Positions 1-12,025 of a stretch of DNA of 64,000 nucleotides are shown here, in pieces. Position 1 is the stretch's first letter. The number at the start of each line of letters is the position of its first letter. This DNA comes from Phycisphaeraceae bacterium (GTDB taxonomy: Bacteria; Planctomycetota; Phycisphaerae; Phycisphaerales; UBA1924). Location of the stretch: assembly GCA_023898685.1 (NCBI GenBank), contig CP060234.1, positions 744,001 through 808,000 on the forward strand, read 5' to 3'. A model generated the notes under the pieces. It searched no databases, was not told where the DNA came from, and saw only the letters and a program-made list of their open reading frames with translations. Position numbers and translations under genes: made by a program.

Positions 1-64
1 CGAAATGAGAGCCTGCTAGTCGTTCTTAGGGCTTTCGCTTGCAGACATAAATATCTCCTGATAA

Positions 65-2239
<2,175 letters not shown>

Positions 2240-2401
2240 GGGCCGGAATCAGCGACACCTGGCGAGCCCACGAGCAGCCCGAACGAACCGCGGCGCGGCG
2301 ACCGACGCCTCTTCGGCACACAATTCTTGGTGTTGCAGCCCTGCTCCGATAGGCTGATGGAGCCGCCGCGGGGTCGCGTCGCGGGCAGAGGAGATCGAAG
2401 T

Positions 2402-3364
2402 ATGTCCCGTTCTGTGGCAACCGCCCTCACTGTCGTGCTCTGCGGGCACGCGTCCACACTCGCCGCCCCCGACGCCTACCGCGACCTTGTCGCGGCGAAG
2501 GACCCGATCCTCTGGTACCGCATGGGCGAGCCGGCGGGCTCGGCGACGGTCGCCAACGACGGCACGCTCGGCGCCTCGCACGATGCGACGATCTTCGGCG
2601 GCGTGACACTGGGCGAGCCGGGCGCATCGGGCGACACCGCCGCCTCGTTCGCTTACAGCGAAACGCCGTACCTCGAGTCGGCGGCCGACGCGCCGGCGTC
2701 GATGCTGGGCAACCCGGACTTCACGGCCGAGGTCGTGGTCTACATCCCATCGGACGCCGCCACGTCCTCCTGGCCGCCCTTCCTGCACTGGGGAACGGGC
2801 CTGACGGCCCACGAGGTCTACTTCTCGCTCGAGCAGAACCAGCGCGATCGCGTTTTCTGCGGGTTCTACAACGGCGGGATGATGGGCGTATGCACGCTCC
2901 GCCTCGATGACTGGAACCACATCGTCTGGGTCCGTGACTCGAACGGCGCGGCCAACGATGCCTACACCGGGTCGCGGCTGTTCGTCAACGGCGTCGAGGA
3001 GAGCCTCACGAGGTCCACCCACCTGCCCAACTTTGGCTACCCGCCCGACGTGGCCGCCGGGCCGTTCCGCGTGCAGCGGGCGGTCGATTTCTACCGCCAT
3101 TTCGACGGCGTGATCGACGAGGTCGTGCTCTACGACACCCTGCTCACCCCGGCCCAGATCGGGGCCCACTTCGACGCCCTCGGGCTCACACGGCCCTGCG
3201 CCGCCGATCTCGACGGCAACTGCGGCGTACTCGACCTGACCGACGTCACGATCTTCGTCTCGGGGTTCCTCTCCCTCGACCCGATCGCTGACCTGAACGG
3301 CGACGGTCTTTGGGACCTGACCGACGTGCAACTCTTCGTCGTCAGCTTCCTCGCGGGCTGCTGA
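2402..3364 (+). CDS. Secreted LamG-like protein with GC-type dockerin tail
   Basis: A 320-residue protein with a signal peptide (MSRSVATALT...LAA, 1-22). Its central laminin-G/concanavalin-like jelly roll (about 35-260) is recognisable from DPILWYRMGE, the WNHIVWVRD strand and FDGVIDEVVLYD. The last 55 residues hold two calcium-loop repeats (DLDGNCGVLDLTDV and DLNGDGLWDLTDV), each followed by an F-x-x-x-F-L helix, ending in FLAGC. That is the GC-type dockerin tag. The ATG at 2402 is preferred over upstream starts because AGAGGAGAT lies at the right distance and the signal peptide begins there. It probably binds glycans at the cell surface. No catalytic residues are evident. GH43 lies downstream on the same strand after 142 bp. 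Confidence 0.85.
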   Translation: MSRSVATALTVVLCGHASTLAAPDAYRDLVAAKDPILWYRMGEPAGSATVANDGTLGASHDATIFGGVTLGEPGASGDTAASFAYSETPYLESAADAPASMLGNPDFTAEVVVYIPSDAATSSWPPFLHWGTGLTAHEVYFSLEQNQRDRVFCGFYNGGMMGVCTLRLDDWNHIVWVRDSNGAANDAYTGSRLFVNGVEESLTRSTHLPNFGYPPDVAAGPFRVQRAVDFYRHFDGVIDEVVLYDTLLTPAQIGAHFDALGLTRPCAADLDGNCGVLDLTDVTIFVSGFLSLDPIADLNGDGLWDLTDVQLFVVSFLAGC

Positions 3365-3506
3365 GGGCGCGGCGCACGAGGCGGCAGCGGACGGGTTGAA
3401 CCGTGCCCGGGATCTCGGGAACCGAGCGGCCAACCGCCCGGTACCATGCCTGGACCGGGTCGAATGCTGCATCTCCGCGTACCTCGAGTTCCGACAGGAC
3501 CAGATC

Positions 3507-4568
3507 ATGCCCAGACCTACTCGCTCTCGCCGATCGCCGGCCCAGCTTGTCGCCCTGCTCGCCGCGTCACTCTCAATCGGCTTCACCAGCCCGGCCCTCG
3601 CCCACGACGGCGACGCGAACCACTGGCACAACCCCATCCTCCCCCAGCGGGCCGATCCGCACGTCAACCTCCACGACGGCTACTACTACCTCGTCGCCAC
3701 CGCGCCCGAGTACGACCGGATCGAGCTCCGGCGGGCCCCGACGCTGGGCGGGCTCTCCGACGCCAGACCCGAGGTCATCTGGCGCATGCACGAGAGCGGT
3801 CCGATGAGCCATCACATCTGGGCGCCCGAGATCCACTTCATCGACGGGAAGTGGTACGTCTACTTCGCCGCGAGCCGAGCGGACGACATCTGGCGGCTGC
3901 GGATGTACGTGCTCGAGAACGAGTCGGTCAACCCGCTCGCGGGCGAGTGGAAGGAGAAGGGCCAGATCCGCACGCAGTGGGAGACGTTCAGCCTCGACGA
4001 GACCACATTCGAGCACAAGGGCAAACGCTACCTCGTGTGGGCCCAGAACGCCTCGGGCGATCGCGGGACAAACCTGTACATCGCGGAGATGGATGCGCCG
4101 TGGTCGATCGTCGGGCCCCAGGTGCTGATCAGCAAGCCCGACCTGCCCTGGGAGCACATCGGGCACTGGGTCAACGAGGCCCCGGCCGTGCTCCACCGCA
4201 ACGGGCGACTGTTCCTTACCTACTCCGCGAGCGCGACCGACGCGAACTACTGCCTGGGCATGCTCACCGCGGACGAGAACGCGAACCTGCTCGCGGCCAA
4301 CTCATGGGAGAAGTCGCCCGCGCCCGTCTTCGCCAGCTCGCCCGAGACAAGCCAGTTCGGCCCCGGCCACAACGGCTTCACGACCACGCCCGACGGGAAA
4401 ACCGACATCCTCGTCTACCACGATCGGAACTACGAGCACATCGAGGGCGAGCCGCTCTGGAACCAGGACCGCGCGACGCGGGCCCAGGTGATCGAGTGGA
4501 ACGACCACGGCACACCGCAGTTCGGCAAGCCCGTCGCGGACGGGGTGTACGAGATCCCGGGCGACTGA
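3507..4568 (+). CDS. Secreted glycoside hydrolase family 43 protein
   Basis: A 353-residue protein with a signal peptide (1-32, ending PALA). It has the five-bladed GH43 arrangement. The catalytic base is probably D50 in RADPHV. HIWAPEIHFIDGKWYVYF at about 103-120 is the typical GH43 second blade, and the candidate general acid is the Glu in HWVNEAPAVL. Family members cut arabinan, xylan or related side chains (arabinanase, beta-xylosidase, arabinofuranosidase). The exact specificity cannot be read from the sequence. Several upstream in-frame starts exist, but ATG 3507 begins the signal peptide. The protein has no dockerin or PEP-CTERM tag, so it is probably periplasmic or freely secreted. 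Confidence 0.85.
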   Translation: MPRPTRSRRSPAQLVALLAASLSIGFTSPALAHDGDANHWHNPILPQRADPHVNLHDGYYYLVATAPEYDRIELRRAPTLGGLSDARPEVIWRMHESGPMSHHIWAPEIHFIDGKWYVYFAASRADDIWRLRMYVLENESVNPLAGEWKEKGQIRTQWETFSLDETTFEHKGKRYLVWAQNASGDRGTNLYIAEMDAPWSIVGPQVLISKPDLPWEHIGHWVNEAPAVLHRNGRLFLTYSASATDANYCLGMLTADENANLLAANSWEKSPAPVFASSPETSQFGPGHNGFTTTPDGKTDILVYHDRNYEHIEGEPLWNQDRATRAQVIEWNDHGTPQFGKPVADGVYEIPGD

Positions 4569-4595
4569 TGTGGGGACGAAGCGTCGGACGGTGAC

Positions 4596-4688
4596 GGTGC
4601 CACCAACCGCGGCGTAGCCGCGCGTGGCGTTCCTTCGCGAGTCGTCCGGCAAGCACCACGCGCCGCTCACGCGGCGGGTGGTGGCACC
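4596..4688. repeat. GGTGCCAC-bounded palindromic element, copy 1
   Basis: Inverted repeat with outer arms GGTGCCACC (4596-4604) and GGTGGTGGCACC (4677-4688). Inner GC-rich stems lie around CCGCGGCG and CGCCGC. Elements with the same ends recur at 24727-24804 and 28738-28839. All three are intergenic, as expected of a REP-like dispersed element. Confidence 0.6.
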
Positions 4689-4732
4689 GGGTCCTTCCGT
4701 TCACGGCGTCCGGATAACGCCTCAGGTCGGGC

Positions 4733-4764
4733 TTGACGCGTCGGACCCGAACCGCGCCTATCGT
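4733..4764 (+). promoter_or_regulatory. Possible promoter of the RNA helicase gene
   Basis: TTGACG (4733-4738) resembles a sigma-70 -35 box. GCCTAT (4756-4761) follows after 17 bp, or TATCGT (4759-4764) after 20 bp. The -10 match is weak, so this is only a candidate. It would give a leader of roughly 200 nt. Confidence 0.3.
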
Positions 4765-4971
4765 CCGCCACTTCGCCGGGGGCTTCGACCGCCCGTCGCG
4801 CCGTCAATCCACGCGCACGGGGGTCCACGAAATCTGCTGGCACGGCTCGCGGCGTACTCCGCGGGCCGCCTTCACCAGCCGGCCCCGCTCCGTTCCAAAC
4901 GCCTTGGTCCGTGGCAACCGTGCTTGTCCGCCGCGCGGTCACGGCCGCCGGCCTGTTCAGAAAGACGTCAT

Positions 4972-6312
<1,341 letters not shown>

Positions 6313-6571
6313 GGGCGTTTGTTTGCGTTCTGCTTGATGGCACGTAGCGGTGCCCGCCTTCATCGCGCAGCGTGAAGGCGGTTCGATCTGCGACCGCCGT
6401 CCTTTCGTGGATCACCCTTTGGGATGATCCACGGCACCGACGCCGAAGGTGGCTCCGGAATCCGCGTCCCCCCTCCCGGACCTCCCGCGGAGAATCCCCG
6501 TTTTCCGCTCACCAAGCGAATGAAAACGGTTACAATGAGCCGCCCCGCGCTAGGGTACGCCAGGGCCCACC
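6313..6571. other. Intergenic region with hairpins and a LacI-type box
   Basis: After the helicase stop there are small stem-loops, for example GTGGATCA (6411-6418) with TGATCCAC (6424-6431). GGCACG and GGCACC motifs resemble a degenerate GGTGCCAC element. The operator-like site lies at 6521-6534. No coding potential was seen. Confidence 0.45.
6521..6536 (+). promoter_or_regulatory. LacI-type operator overlapping -10 of the sugar symporter gene
   Basis: TGAAAACGGTTACA (6521-6534) differs at two positions from the perfect palindrome TGTAAACGTTTACA found at 16265 and 25881. Its right end forms TACAAT (6531-6536), a good -10 hexamer, 36 bp before the symporter ATG. No convincing -35 is seen. 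A repressor bound here would block the promoter, as proposed for the other copies. Confidence 0.55.
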
Positions 6572-8071
6572 ATGCGAGACCACCACAAGACCGCCGCGCG
6601 TGACCGCATCCCGTGGGTGCAGCTCATCGCCTACGGGCTGGGCGGGTTCGTGCCCATCGCGCTGTTCAACTCGGTGGGCCAGCTCAGCGGGCTGATCGTC
6701 AACGTGGGGCTTGGGGTCAGCGCTGTCCTCGTGGGCGTGGCGCAGATGGTGCCACGATTCTGGGACGCGGTCACCGACCCGGTGATGGGCCACATCTCCG
6801 ACAACACGCGATCACCCTGGGGCCGCCGCCGTCCCTACATCTTGCTGGGCGGCGTGCTGGTCGCGGCGACCTTCGTCGCGATGTGGGCGGTGCCCCGCTC
6901 GTGGGGCGCGATGCCGCAGTTCTGGTACTTCCTGACGATGTCGTTGCTGTTCTACACCGCGGTGACGATCTTCGAGATCCCCCACGGCGCCCTCGGCATG
7001 GAGATGACCGCCGACTACCACGAGCGGACCCGCCTGTTCAGCGCCAAGAGCTTCATCGGCAACGTCGGCGCGATGATCACGCCCTGGTTCTACATGATGG
7101 CCAACCTGCCCCTGTTCATGGCGGGGGGCGACGAGGTCGACGGCATGCGCCACGTGGGCTACCTCGCCGCGGGGGTCGTGCTCGTCTTCGCCTTCCTCTG
7201 CTTCGCGTTCTGCAAGGAGCGGCAGTTCGAGCGCGTCGCCAAGCAGGACCGCGTGCCGATGTGGACGCGCCTGCGGATGACCATGCGCAACCGCACATTC
7301 CTCATCCTCGTCGCGATCATCTTCGCGACGGTGCTGGGGTTCAACCTCGTCAACAACTTCGCCAACTACATCACCATCTTCTATCTCTTCGGGGGCGACA
7401 AGGCCGCCGCCTCGAAGCTCATGGGCTGGTTCGGCACGGCCTGGGGCGTCACGGCCGTGGTCGCGGTGTTCCCGCTCACCTGGATCAGCAAGGCGATCGG
7501 CAAGACGCGGACGCTGATGATCGCGGTGGGCCTGATGCTGGTGGCGCAGCTCAGTAAGATCGTGTGCTACAACCCACACGCCCCCTGGCTGCTGTTCTTC
7601 CCGACGATCATGCTCAGCGCCGGGATGCTCATGTTCTTCACGCTCGCCAGCGCCATGGTCGCCGACGTGTGCGACGAGGACGAGCTGCACACCGGCAAGC
7701 GCAGCGAGGGCAGCTACTACGCGGTCTTCTGGTGGTTCATGAAGATGGGCATGGCCGGCGCCTACTTCGTCGCGGGCGTGCTGATCCACCTGACCGGCTT
7801 CCAGGAGAAGGTCGACCTCCAGACCGACCGCACGATGCTGCTGATGCGCGTCTTCGAGATCGGCATCCCCATTCTGCTTGGGCTCGGGTCGTTCCTGCTC
7901 ATCTTCCGCTACCCGCTCTCCGAGGCGAGGGCGTACGAGGTCAAACGCCTGCTCGAAGCGGGCAAGCGCGACCCCGCGTGCCCGAATTGCGGCTACAACC
8001 TCGGGGGCCTCGAGCCGGGCCGGCCCTGCCCCGAGTGCGGGCGGGTGCCCGACCCCGACGAGGCGCCGTGA
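6572..8071 (+). CDS. GPH-family sugar:cation symporter with C-terminal zinc ribbon
   Basis: A 499-residue inner-membrane transporter of the glycoside-pentoside-hexuronide family (MFS fold). The family hallmark is the cytoplasmic loop DPVMGHISDNTRSPWGRRRP after TM2. About 12 hydrophobic segments follow. A second family-typical stretch is VADVCDEDELHTGKRSEG. It probably imports oligosaccharides released by the neighbouring secreted hydrolases. The unusual feature is a C-terminal CxxC...CxxC zinc ribbon (C470PNCGYNL...CPECG) in the cytoplasm, of the kind also seen at the end of the DUF2007 protein at 59466. The promoter carries a LacI-type box shared with the GH94 and GH144 operons, so expression is probably sugar-induced. 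Confidence 0.88.
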   Translation: MRDHHKTAARDRIPWVQLIAYGLGGFVPIALFNSVGQLSGLIVNVGLGVSAVLVGVAQMVPRFWDAVTDPVMGHISDNTRSPWGRRRPYILLGGVLVAATFVAMWAVPRSWGAMPQFWYFLTMSLLFYTAVTIFEIPHGALGMEMTADYHERTRLFSAKSFIGNVGAMITPWFYMMANLPLFMAGGDEVDGMRHVGYLAAGVVLVFAFLCFAFCKERQFERVAKQDRVPMWTRLRMTMRNRTFLILVAIIFATVLGFNLVNNFANYITIFYLFGGDKAAASKLMGWFGTAWGVTAVVAVFPLTWISKAIGKTRTLMIAVGLMLVAQLSKIVCYNPHAPWLLFFPTIMLSAGMLMFFTLASAMVADVCDEDELHTGKRSEGSYYAVFWWFMKMGMAGAYFVAGVLIHLTGFQEKVDLQTDRTMLLMRVFEIGIPILLGLGSFLLIFRYPLSEARAYEVKRLLEAGKRDPACPNCGYNLGGLEPGRPCPECGRVPDPDEAP

Positions 8072-8081
8072 CGGCGGCAGG

Positions 8082-8170
8082 TTCAGAACGTGGAGCGCAT
8101 CCGACACGATTCGATTCTCGAGGGGCGGTCAGGCAATCCGAAACGTGTCGGTTGCGCTCCACGCTCTGAA
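8082..8170. repeat. 31-bp-arm palindromic element, copy 1
   Basis: The left arm (8082-8111) starts TTCAGAACGTGGAGCGC. The right arm (8143-8170) is its near-exact inverted copy, ending GCGCTCCACGCTCTGAA. The spacer is about 31 bp. The same arms occur at 28570/28881 and 38797/38851. It lies directly after the symporter stop codon. Confidence 0.8.
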
Positions 8171-8194
8171 GGAGGCATCCTCGGCCACCCCAAC

Positions 8195-8227
8195 GAAAAA
8201 CGCCCGCCCCATGCACAGGGCGGGCGT
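8195..8227 (-). terminator. Rho-independent terminator of the SGNH-like gene
   Basis: A stem of ACGCCCGCCC (8200-8209) with GGGCGGGCGT (8218-8227) and an 8-nt loop. On the minus strand a run of five T follows, so it ends transcripts from the minus-strand gene that stops at 8269. Confidence 0.75.
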
Positions 8228-8268
8228 CTCGGAATCCCGCCCCGGGGGACGGTCGAGGGAGAATGCGG

Positions 8269-9120
8269 CTAACGCCTCCGCCGGGACGCGGCCGCCCCGC
8301 CCAGCACCAGCATCGCGACCGCGCCGGGAGCCGGCACGAGCGTCTCGTCGGCGATCGTCGTCACGATGTCGATGTCGGCCTGTCCCAGCCCCAGACCCGC
8401 GGCGATGGCCGTGAGGTCGATGTCGCTGGTCGTCATGTCGTCGTAGATCGTGCCGTAAAGGATCAACGAGATCAGCAGCGCCCCGCGGTTCGAGGCATGG
8501 TAGATGTCGCCCGCGTAGAGGCTCAGGTCGAAGCTGCCGTTCTCGAACCCGTCACCCACGGGCGCATACTTGGCCGAGCCCGGGCCGTAGTCGGCGTTGA
8601 GGTTGTCCACGCAGAGGTGGTAGTTCGTCCGCAGCTCACTCTGCATGGTCGCCGGATCGGGCCACTCTGTTGGGTAGAAGAAGTGCCCCGGCCCGCGGGC
8701 CCACGTCTCGAACATCACCGCCTGCGCGTCCGGGCTGTGGTTCAGCGTGGCCTGATAGAGCCCGTCGGCGGCCGCGAGAAACGCCGGCACGTTGCCGTAG
8801 TTCGGGTTGAACGTGGGCCGGGTGCTGTACTCCTGCAGGACCACGTTGTCCCAATGATCGCCCGGCGCGATGCCCGAGGTGATCACGCTGGTCGAGTTGG
8901 CCAGGTGATACTCGAGCGTCACGCCCCCGATCGCCTGGCTGAACACATAAGGCCTCGGGTGCCCCGCCGAGACGGCGATGTCGCGGATGATCCGCTGCAC
9001 GCCCCCGCCGCTCTGGGTGAAGCTATTGCCGAAGAAGAGCAGGTTCTTGGCCTCTTCCGCGTTCGCCACCGAGGCGCACGCGATCAACGTCATGGTGAGG
9101 CATGTTCTGGTGAACTTCAT
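8269..9120 (-). CDS. SGNH-hydrolase-like PEP-CTERM protein
   Basis: A 283-residue exported protein with a signal peptide (MKFTRTCLTMTLI...NA, 1-21). The motif FFGNSFTQSGGG just after it resembles block I of the SGNH/GDSL fold with Ser as nucleophile. DIYHASNRG near residue 230 resembles block V, with the Asp and His of the triad. The mid-part NVVLQEYS fits the fold. This pattern is close to DUF4886-type SGNH proteins, which include carbohydrate or lipid esterases. The C-terminus VPAPGAVAMLVLGG followed by RRRR is a PEP-CTERM-like sorting tag (VPAP variant). The ATG at 9120 has GGAG upstream. The substrate is unknown; removal of acetyl groups from a polysaccharide would suit the context. Confidence 0.75.
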   Translation of the reverse strand: MKFTRTCLTMTLIACASVANAEEAKNLLFFGNSFTQSGGGVQRIIRDIAVSAGHPRPYVFSQAIGGVTLEYHLANSTSVITSGIAPGDHWDNVVLQEYSTRPTFNPNYGNVPAFLAAADGLYQATLNHSPDAQAVMFETWARGPGHFFYPTEWPDPATMQSELRTNYHLCVDNLNADYGPGSAKYAPVGDGFENGSFDLSLYAGDIYHASNRGALLISLILYGTIYDDMTTSDIDLTAIAAGLGLGQADIDIVTTIADETLVPAPGAVAMLVLGGAAASRRRR

Positions 9121-9159
9121 GGGTTCTGGCTCCGTTTCTGTGCCGTCGCGGCGATCTCA

Positions 9160-9238
9160 CGCGAGCCGCGGGCGCAAGCCCGCGGAGCGGCCGAGACCAT
9201 CCCGCGACATGTCCGCGGGCTCGCGCCCGCGCGTCGTG
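9160..9238. repeat. GCCCGCGG hairpin-pair element, copy 1
   Basis: Two GC-rich hairpins: GCGAGCCGCGGGCGC with GCCCGCGGAGCG (about 9161-9189), and TCCGCGGGC with GCGCCCGCG (about 9212-9231). They are separated by about 20 bp, and the pair itself is roughly palindromic. The same arrangement occurs at 19031-19100. It sits between two PEP-CTERM genes. Confidence 0.6.
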
Positions 9239-9264
9239 CTCGTCAACGCTCGGTCACACAGGAT

Positions 9265-9954
9265 TCAGCGGCGACGACGCCCGGCGGCCAGGCCCAGCCC
9301 GACGACCGCGAGGCCCGCCGGGGCCGGCACGGCGTAGGAGGTCATCTCCATGAAGCCCAGGTAGTAGAACTTGAACGAGTTGTCGTTCATCGCGTCGGCG
9401 CCCACCTCGACGTAGACCTCGCCGTTCGCGTCGGCCGTGATGCCGGTCACCCAGGCCACGTTGTCGGTGTTGTTCGAGGTGTTGAGCGTGCCGCGCCCAT
9501 TGTTGGCGCCGGTCACGTCGTAGTAGGTCCAGCGGTTGTCGCCCACGTTCATCCGCGAGCCGAAGAACATGAAGTCGTACGCCGTCATCCCGCTCGCGTC
9601 GAGACCGGTGAGCACGAACCCGCCCGTGGGCTCGGTGAACCCGCCGAACGCGACCTCCGAGCCGAACAGGTTGTCCACCGTCGCGGTGGTCGGGATGCCC
9701 GCGGCGTCGCCGCCCGGGGTGCTGGTGCCGCTGGTGTTCGACCCGGGCCAGAACGCGTCGAGGATGTCGATGCCGATGCCGGAGCCGGCGCCGGTGGTGT
9801 CGACGAGGTTGAACAGCGGGTTCTGGAGATGGGTGATGTTGTTCACGTTCCCCGGCGTCTGCTGGTTCAGATCGCCGAAATCGATCTGCACGGGGGCGGC
9901 GAGCGCGGAGCCGGCGGCGACGATGACGGTCAGGCTGGTGACGACGTACGGCAT
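9265..9954 (-). CDS. PEP-CTERM exported beta-sandwich protein of unknown function
   Basis: A 229-residue exported protein. The start ATG 9954 is chosen because GGAGGTCTCCC precedes it and the signal peptide (MPYVVTSLTVIV...ALA) begins there. A longer frame to 10158 reads through unconvincing sequence. The mature part is rich in Gly, Asn, Thr and Asp with alternating hydrophobics, as in all-beta domains (IDFGDLNQQTPGNVNN; YDFMFFGSR; NRWTYYDVTG). The end VPAPAGLAVVGLGLAAG plus RRRR is a PEP-CTERM-like tag for exosortase processing. It may be a glycan-binding surface protein. No catalytic motif is recognised. It lies upstream of the SGNH-like gene on the same strand, with a hairpin element between. 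Confidence 0.7.
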   Translation of the reverse strand: MPYVVTSLTVIVAAGSALAAPVQIDFGDLNQQTPGNVNNITHLQNPLFNLVDTTGAGSGIGIDILDAFWPGSNTSGTSTPGGDAAGIPTTATVDNLFGSEVAFGGFTEPTGGFVLTGLDASGMTAYDFMFFGSRMNVGDNRWTYYDVTGANNGRGTLNTSNNTDNVAWVTGITADANGEVYVEVGADAMNDNSFKFYYLGFMEMTSYAVPAPAGLAVVGLGLAAGRRRR

Positions 9955-10158
9955 GGGAGACCTCCACAAAGACACGCGGCCGGCGAGCTCCGGACGTGGC
10001 ACCGTGCGCACGATCTCACTCTCGCCGCCGAGCGCGGACCCAGGCTGTCGTCTTGCGATCTCTTTGCCAATCGCGCGGGACGCACCCCGAGCGATCGGCT
10101 CCCTCCCCTGAATGGCCGCCCGCGAGCTCCCACGCGAACGGCCAATGACTGTGTGCAA

Positions 10159-11512
10159 CTAGTTCAGAACACAGGCATTGTTTACCCACCCGATGAAGAT
10201 CGTGGTGTCCGCCAGACTGAACAGGCCATCGCCATCCAAATCCGCACGCGGATCTTGGGCGTTGAACCACGCCAAGAATGTTTGAATGTCGGTTGCATCC
10301 ACATCTCTGTCGCCGTCGAGGTCGCCAGGTTGGAGAATGGCGAGCGCTTGCGCAATATCGCTCGAGTCAATAACCAGATCCAAGTCGTAGTCAAGTGCCA
10401 TTACATATCCTGGTTCGCAGATTTCTATTGACAAATCACTGTCGTCCGGAAGGAGGTCAAAGTCGTCGCAGTCTAGATCACAATCACCGTTTGCGTCTCC
10501 AAACACGCCGTTGTCGAGCCCCACGGCAATCAGCGCCTCAAAAGCGCCTTCATAGTAGTCGATCTCGAAATCCTCAATAACGCCGTCGCCATCAAGATCA
10601 AATACAGGGAATGCCTCTGGATTCGTCGCAAGGGTCGCCCCGAGAAGATCGGGTAGGACCGCCAAGTCGAGGCAGTTCAATCGCCCGTCACCATCGAGGT
10701 CATAGGTGTCCGCAAGAAACACTCCTTGAAAAAGCACCAAATCAAGAGTATCTGTACTTTCCAACGATGTGCACTCGGTATCTCCATACTCACAGTACAG
10801 ATCATTCGTGTTCTGAATACTTGCTACATAGCAGAATTGACCACTGTCTTTATCGTATACTAATGAAACGCTGGTCATTGGGCCGTCATAATGTTGTTCC
10901 CCAGGCCCCCCCCGGAATCGTGTTCGGATTGACATCCGGTATCACCAACCCTGCTGAATCCAGGTGCCAATCGCCGCCTCCGCTTCCGCCGCCAGATTGG
11001 CTGCAATCAACGGCAGCACTGATCGTGCCACCGACCGCCGCCAGCATCCCCCGATTGATCACGCACTCGGCTCCGGGGTATATGGCCCACTGGCTACCCA
11101 TTCCCGCCCTGAACTCAACCTCGTTTATATTACATTCCGAGTGCGAGCTTGCCCCCACCCACGCGAAACCTGAAACTAGGTCGACATATCCGTTGATTGC
11201 GGCGCCCGCAGCCGCCGTTCCTGACCCCAGCGCCCATACCTCAAAGTCCGCGCAGGGGAGTCCCTCAATATCGGGATCGGGTTGACGCGGAAAACATGGC
11301 GGAGTATCGGTGACTTCGAGTATCATGGCCGTGCTAACCCAAGCCACCTCAAGGTTGCAGTCGAAAACGCAATCCTCCGCAGGAACCACTCGCACCAGCA
11401 ATGTCCCACCGCCTCCGCCGGCGCTGCAGAAGAGATCGATCGAATCCCCCAATCCGACTGTCGAGACCGAGGCACCGGCTAGTGCCGCGACTATGGCGTT
11501 CTTGCACATCAT
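10159..11512 (-). pseudogene. Frameshifted dockerin-type secreted protein gene
   Basis: Two overlapping minus-strand frames appear to be one broken gene. The first (start ATG 11512 or 11509) encodes a signal peptide (MCKNAIVAALAGASVSTVGLG) and a Cys-containing, Gly-rich domain, and runs out of frame just after a run of eight G (C 10906-10913 on the plus strand). The second continues with SVSLVYDKDSGQFCYV and a series of calcium loops (DLDGDGRLNCLD, DLDGDGVIEDFE, DLDGDGLFSLAD), ending NNACVLN. Seven G instead of eight would join them into one protein of about 450 residues. It could be a real inactivating insertion, a sequencing error in a homopolymer, or slippage. Codon use is AT-richer than in neighbouring genes. 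The function is unknown beyond a probable dockerin-like end. Confidence 0.65.
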
Positions 11513-11541
11513 TGCTCCATTCTGCCTAAAGGGCGACGTAC

Positions 11542-11571
11542 ATTGTAGCACAAAAAGAGATAAATGCACAA
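11542..11571 (-). promoter_or_regulatory. Promoter of the frameshifted dockerin gene
   Basis: On the minus strand TTGTGC (11571-11566), an 18-bp spacer and TACAAT (11547-11542) form a good sigma-70-like promoter about 30 bp before the ATG at 11512. The surrounding DNA is AT-rich. Confidence 0.55.
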
Positions 11572-11659
11572 ATAAAACCAGAAAAGATGATTGTCTACAA
11601 GCCCTTTCGTAATAGCGATTTATGCGAACAATTGCTAGTTGTGAATTCTTGATCCGCCG

Positions 11660-12013
11660 TCAGTTTCTGCCGTACCGCTTCTTCATCGCGTTGATGCGGT
11701 TCACGGTCTCCGTCCAGTCCTTTGTATCAACCAACACGCCGGTCGGTCGGCCATCGGCGAACTTGCTCGGGATACCCTGGGTCGGGTCGATCAGCCCATT
11801 TTGGCTCAGCAGCATGTGCTCGAAGTCACCCCGTCGCATGGTCCACTCATTCCCGGTCTCCGTGCAACGAATGGTCACCGTCTCGGAGAGCTTCTCGATG
11901 GTATCGGGCGCGTTCGACGACGAGCCGCGCATCAGGATGAACACAGAGGCGCCCAGACAGACCGCGGCGACCAGCCAACCGAGCCAGGGGTACTTCTTCA
12001 GGAACTCTCGCAT
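11660..12013 (-). CDS. Small single-pass membrane protein, pseudopilin operon partner
   Basis: A 117-residue protein with one N-terminal membrane helix (WLGWLVAAVCLGASVFILM, about 10-28). A small soluble domain follows, containing TIRCTETGNEW, RRGDFEHMLL and GIPSKFADG. No family name can be given. It starts 12 bp after the stop of the pseudopilin gene, with a strong AAGGGAAGG ribosome site, so the two are almost certainly co-transcribed. A role as an assembly or membrane partner of the pseudopilin is an inference from position only. Its base composition is AT-richer than that of the GH94 gene upstream. Confidence 0.65.
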   Translation of the reverse strand: MREFLKKYPWLGWLVAAVCLGASVFILMRGSSSNAPDTIEKLSETVTIRCTETGNEWTMRRGDFEHMLLSQNGLIDPTQGIPSKFADGRPTGVLVDTKDWTETVNRINAMKKRYGRN

Positions 12014-12025
12014 TGCCTTCCCTTC

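Larger units (their letters stand above)
4569..4971. other. 403-bp non-coding stretch: hairpin element and long helicase leader
   Basis: No gene is supported here. The first part holds a palindromic element bounded by GGTGCCAC and GTGGCACC (4596-4688). After it comes a possible promoter near 4733-4764, then about 200 bp of untranslated DNA before the RNA helicase. Long leaders of this kind are known for cold-induced DEAD-box helicase genes in other bacteria. Whether this one is regulatory cannot be told from sequence alone. Confidence 0.5.

Noticed and set aside
16..48. A 10-codon minus-strand frame (MSASESPKND) with a good AGGAG ribosome site at 55-59
   Set aside because: Too short to judge and without any known family. 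It could be the start of a broken gene to the left, but nothing beyond base 1 can be seen.
3365..3506. Possible tRNA-like segment (GGGTCGAATGC resembles a T-loop)
   Set aside because: No cloverleaf, acceptor stem or CCA end could be drawn.
8263..10431. A 722-codon open frame on the plus strand covering several genes
   Set aside because: It is antisense to three genes with signal peptides, sorting tags and ribosome sites. Its protein is Arg/Ala/Gly-rich low-complexity typical of GC-rich shadow frames.
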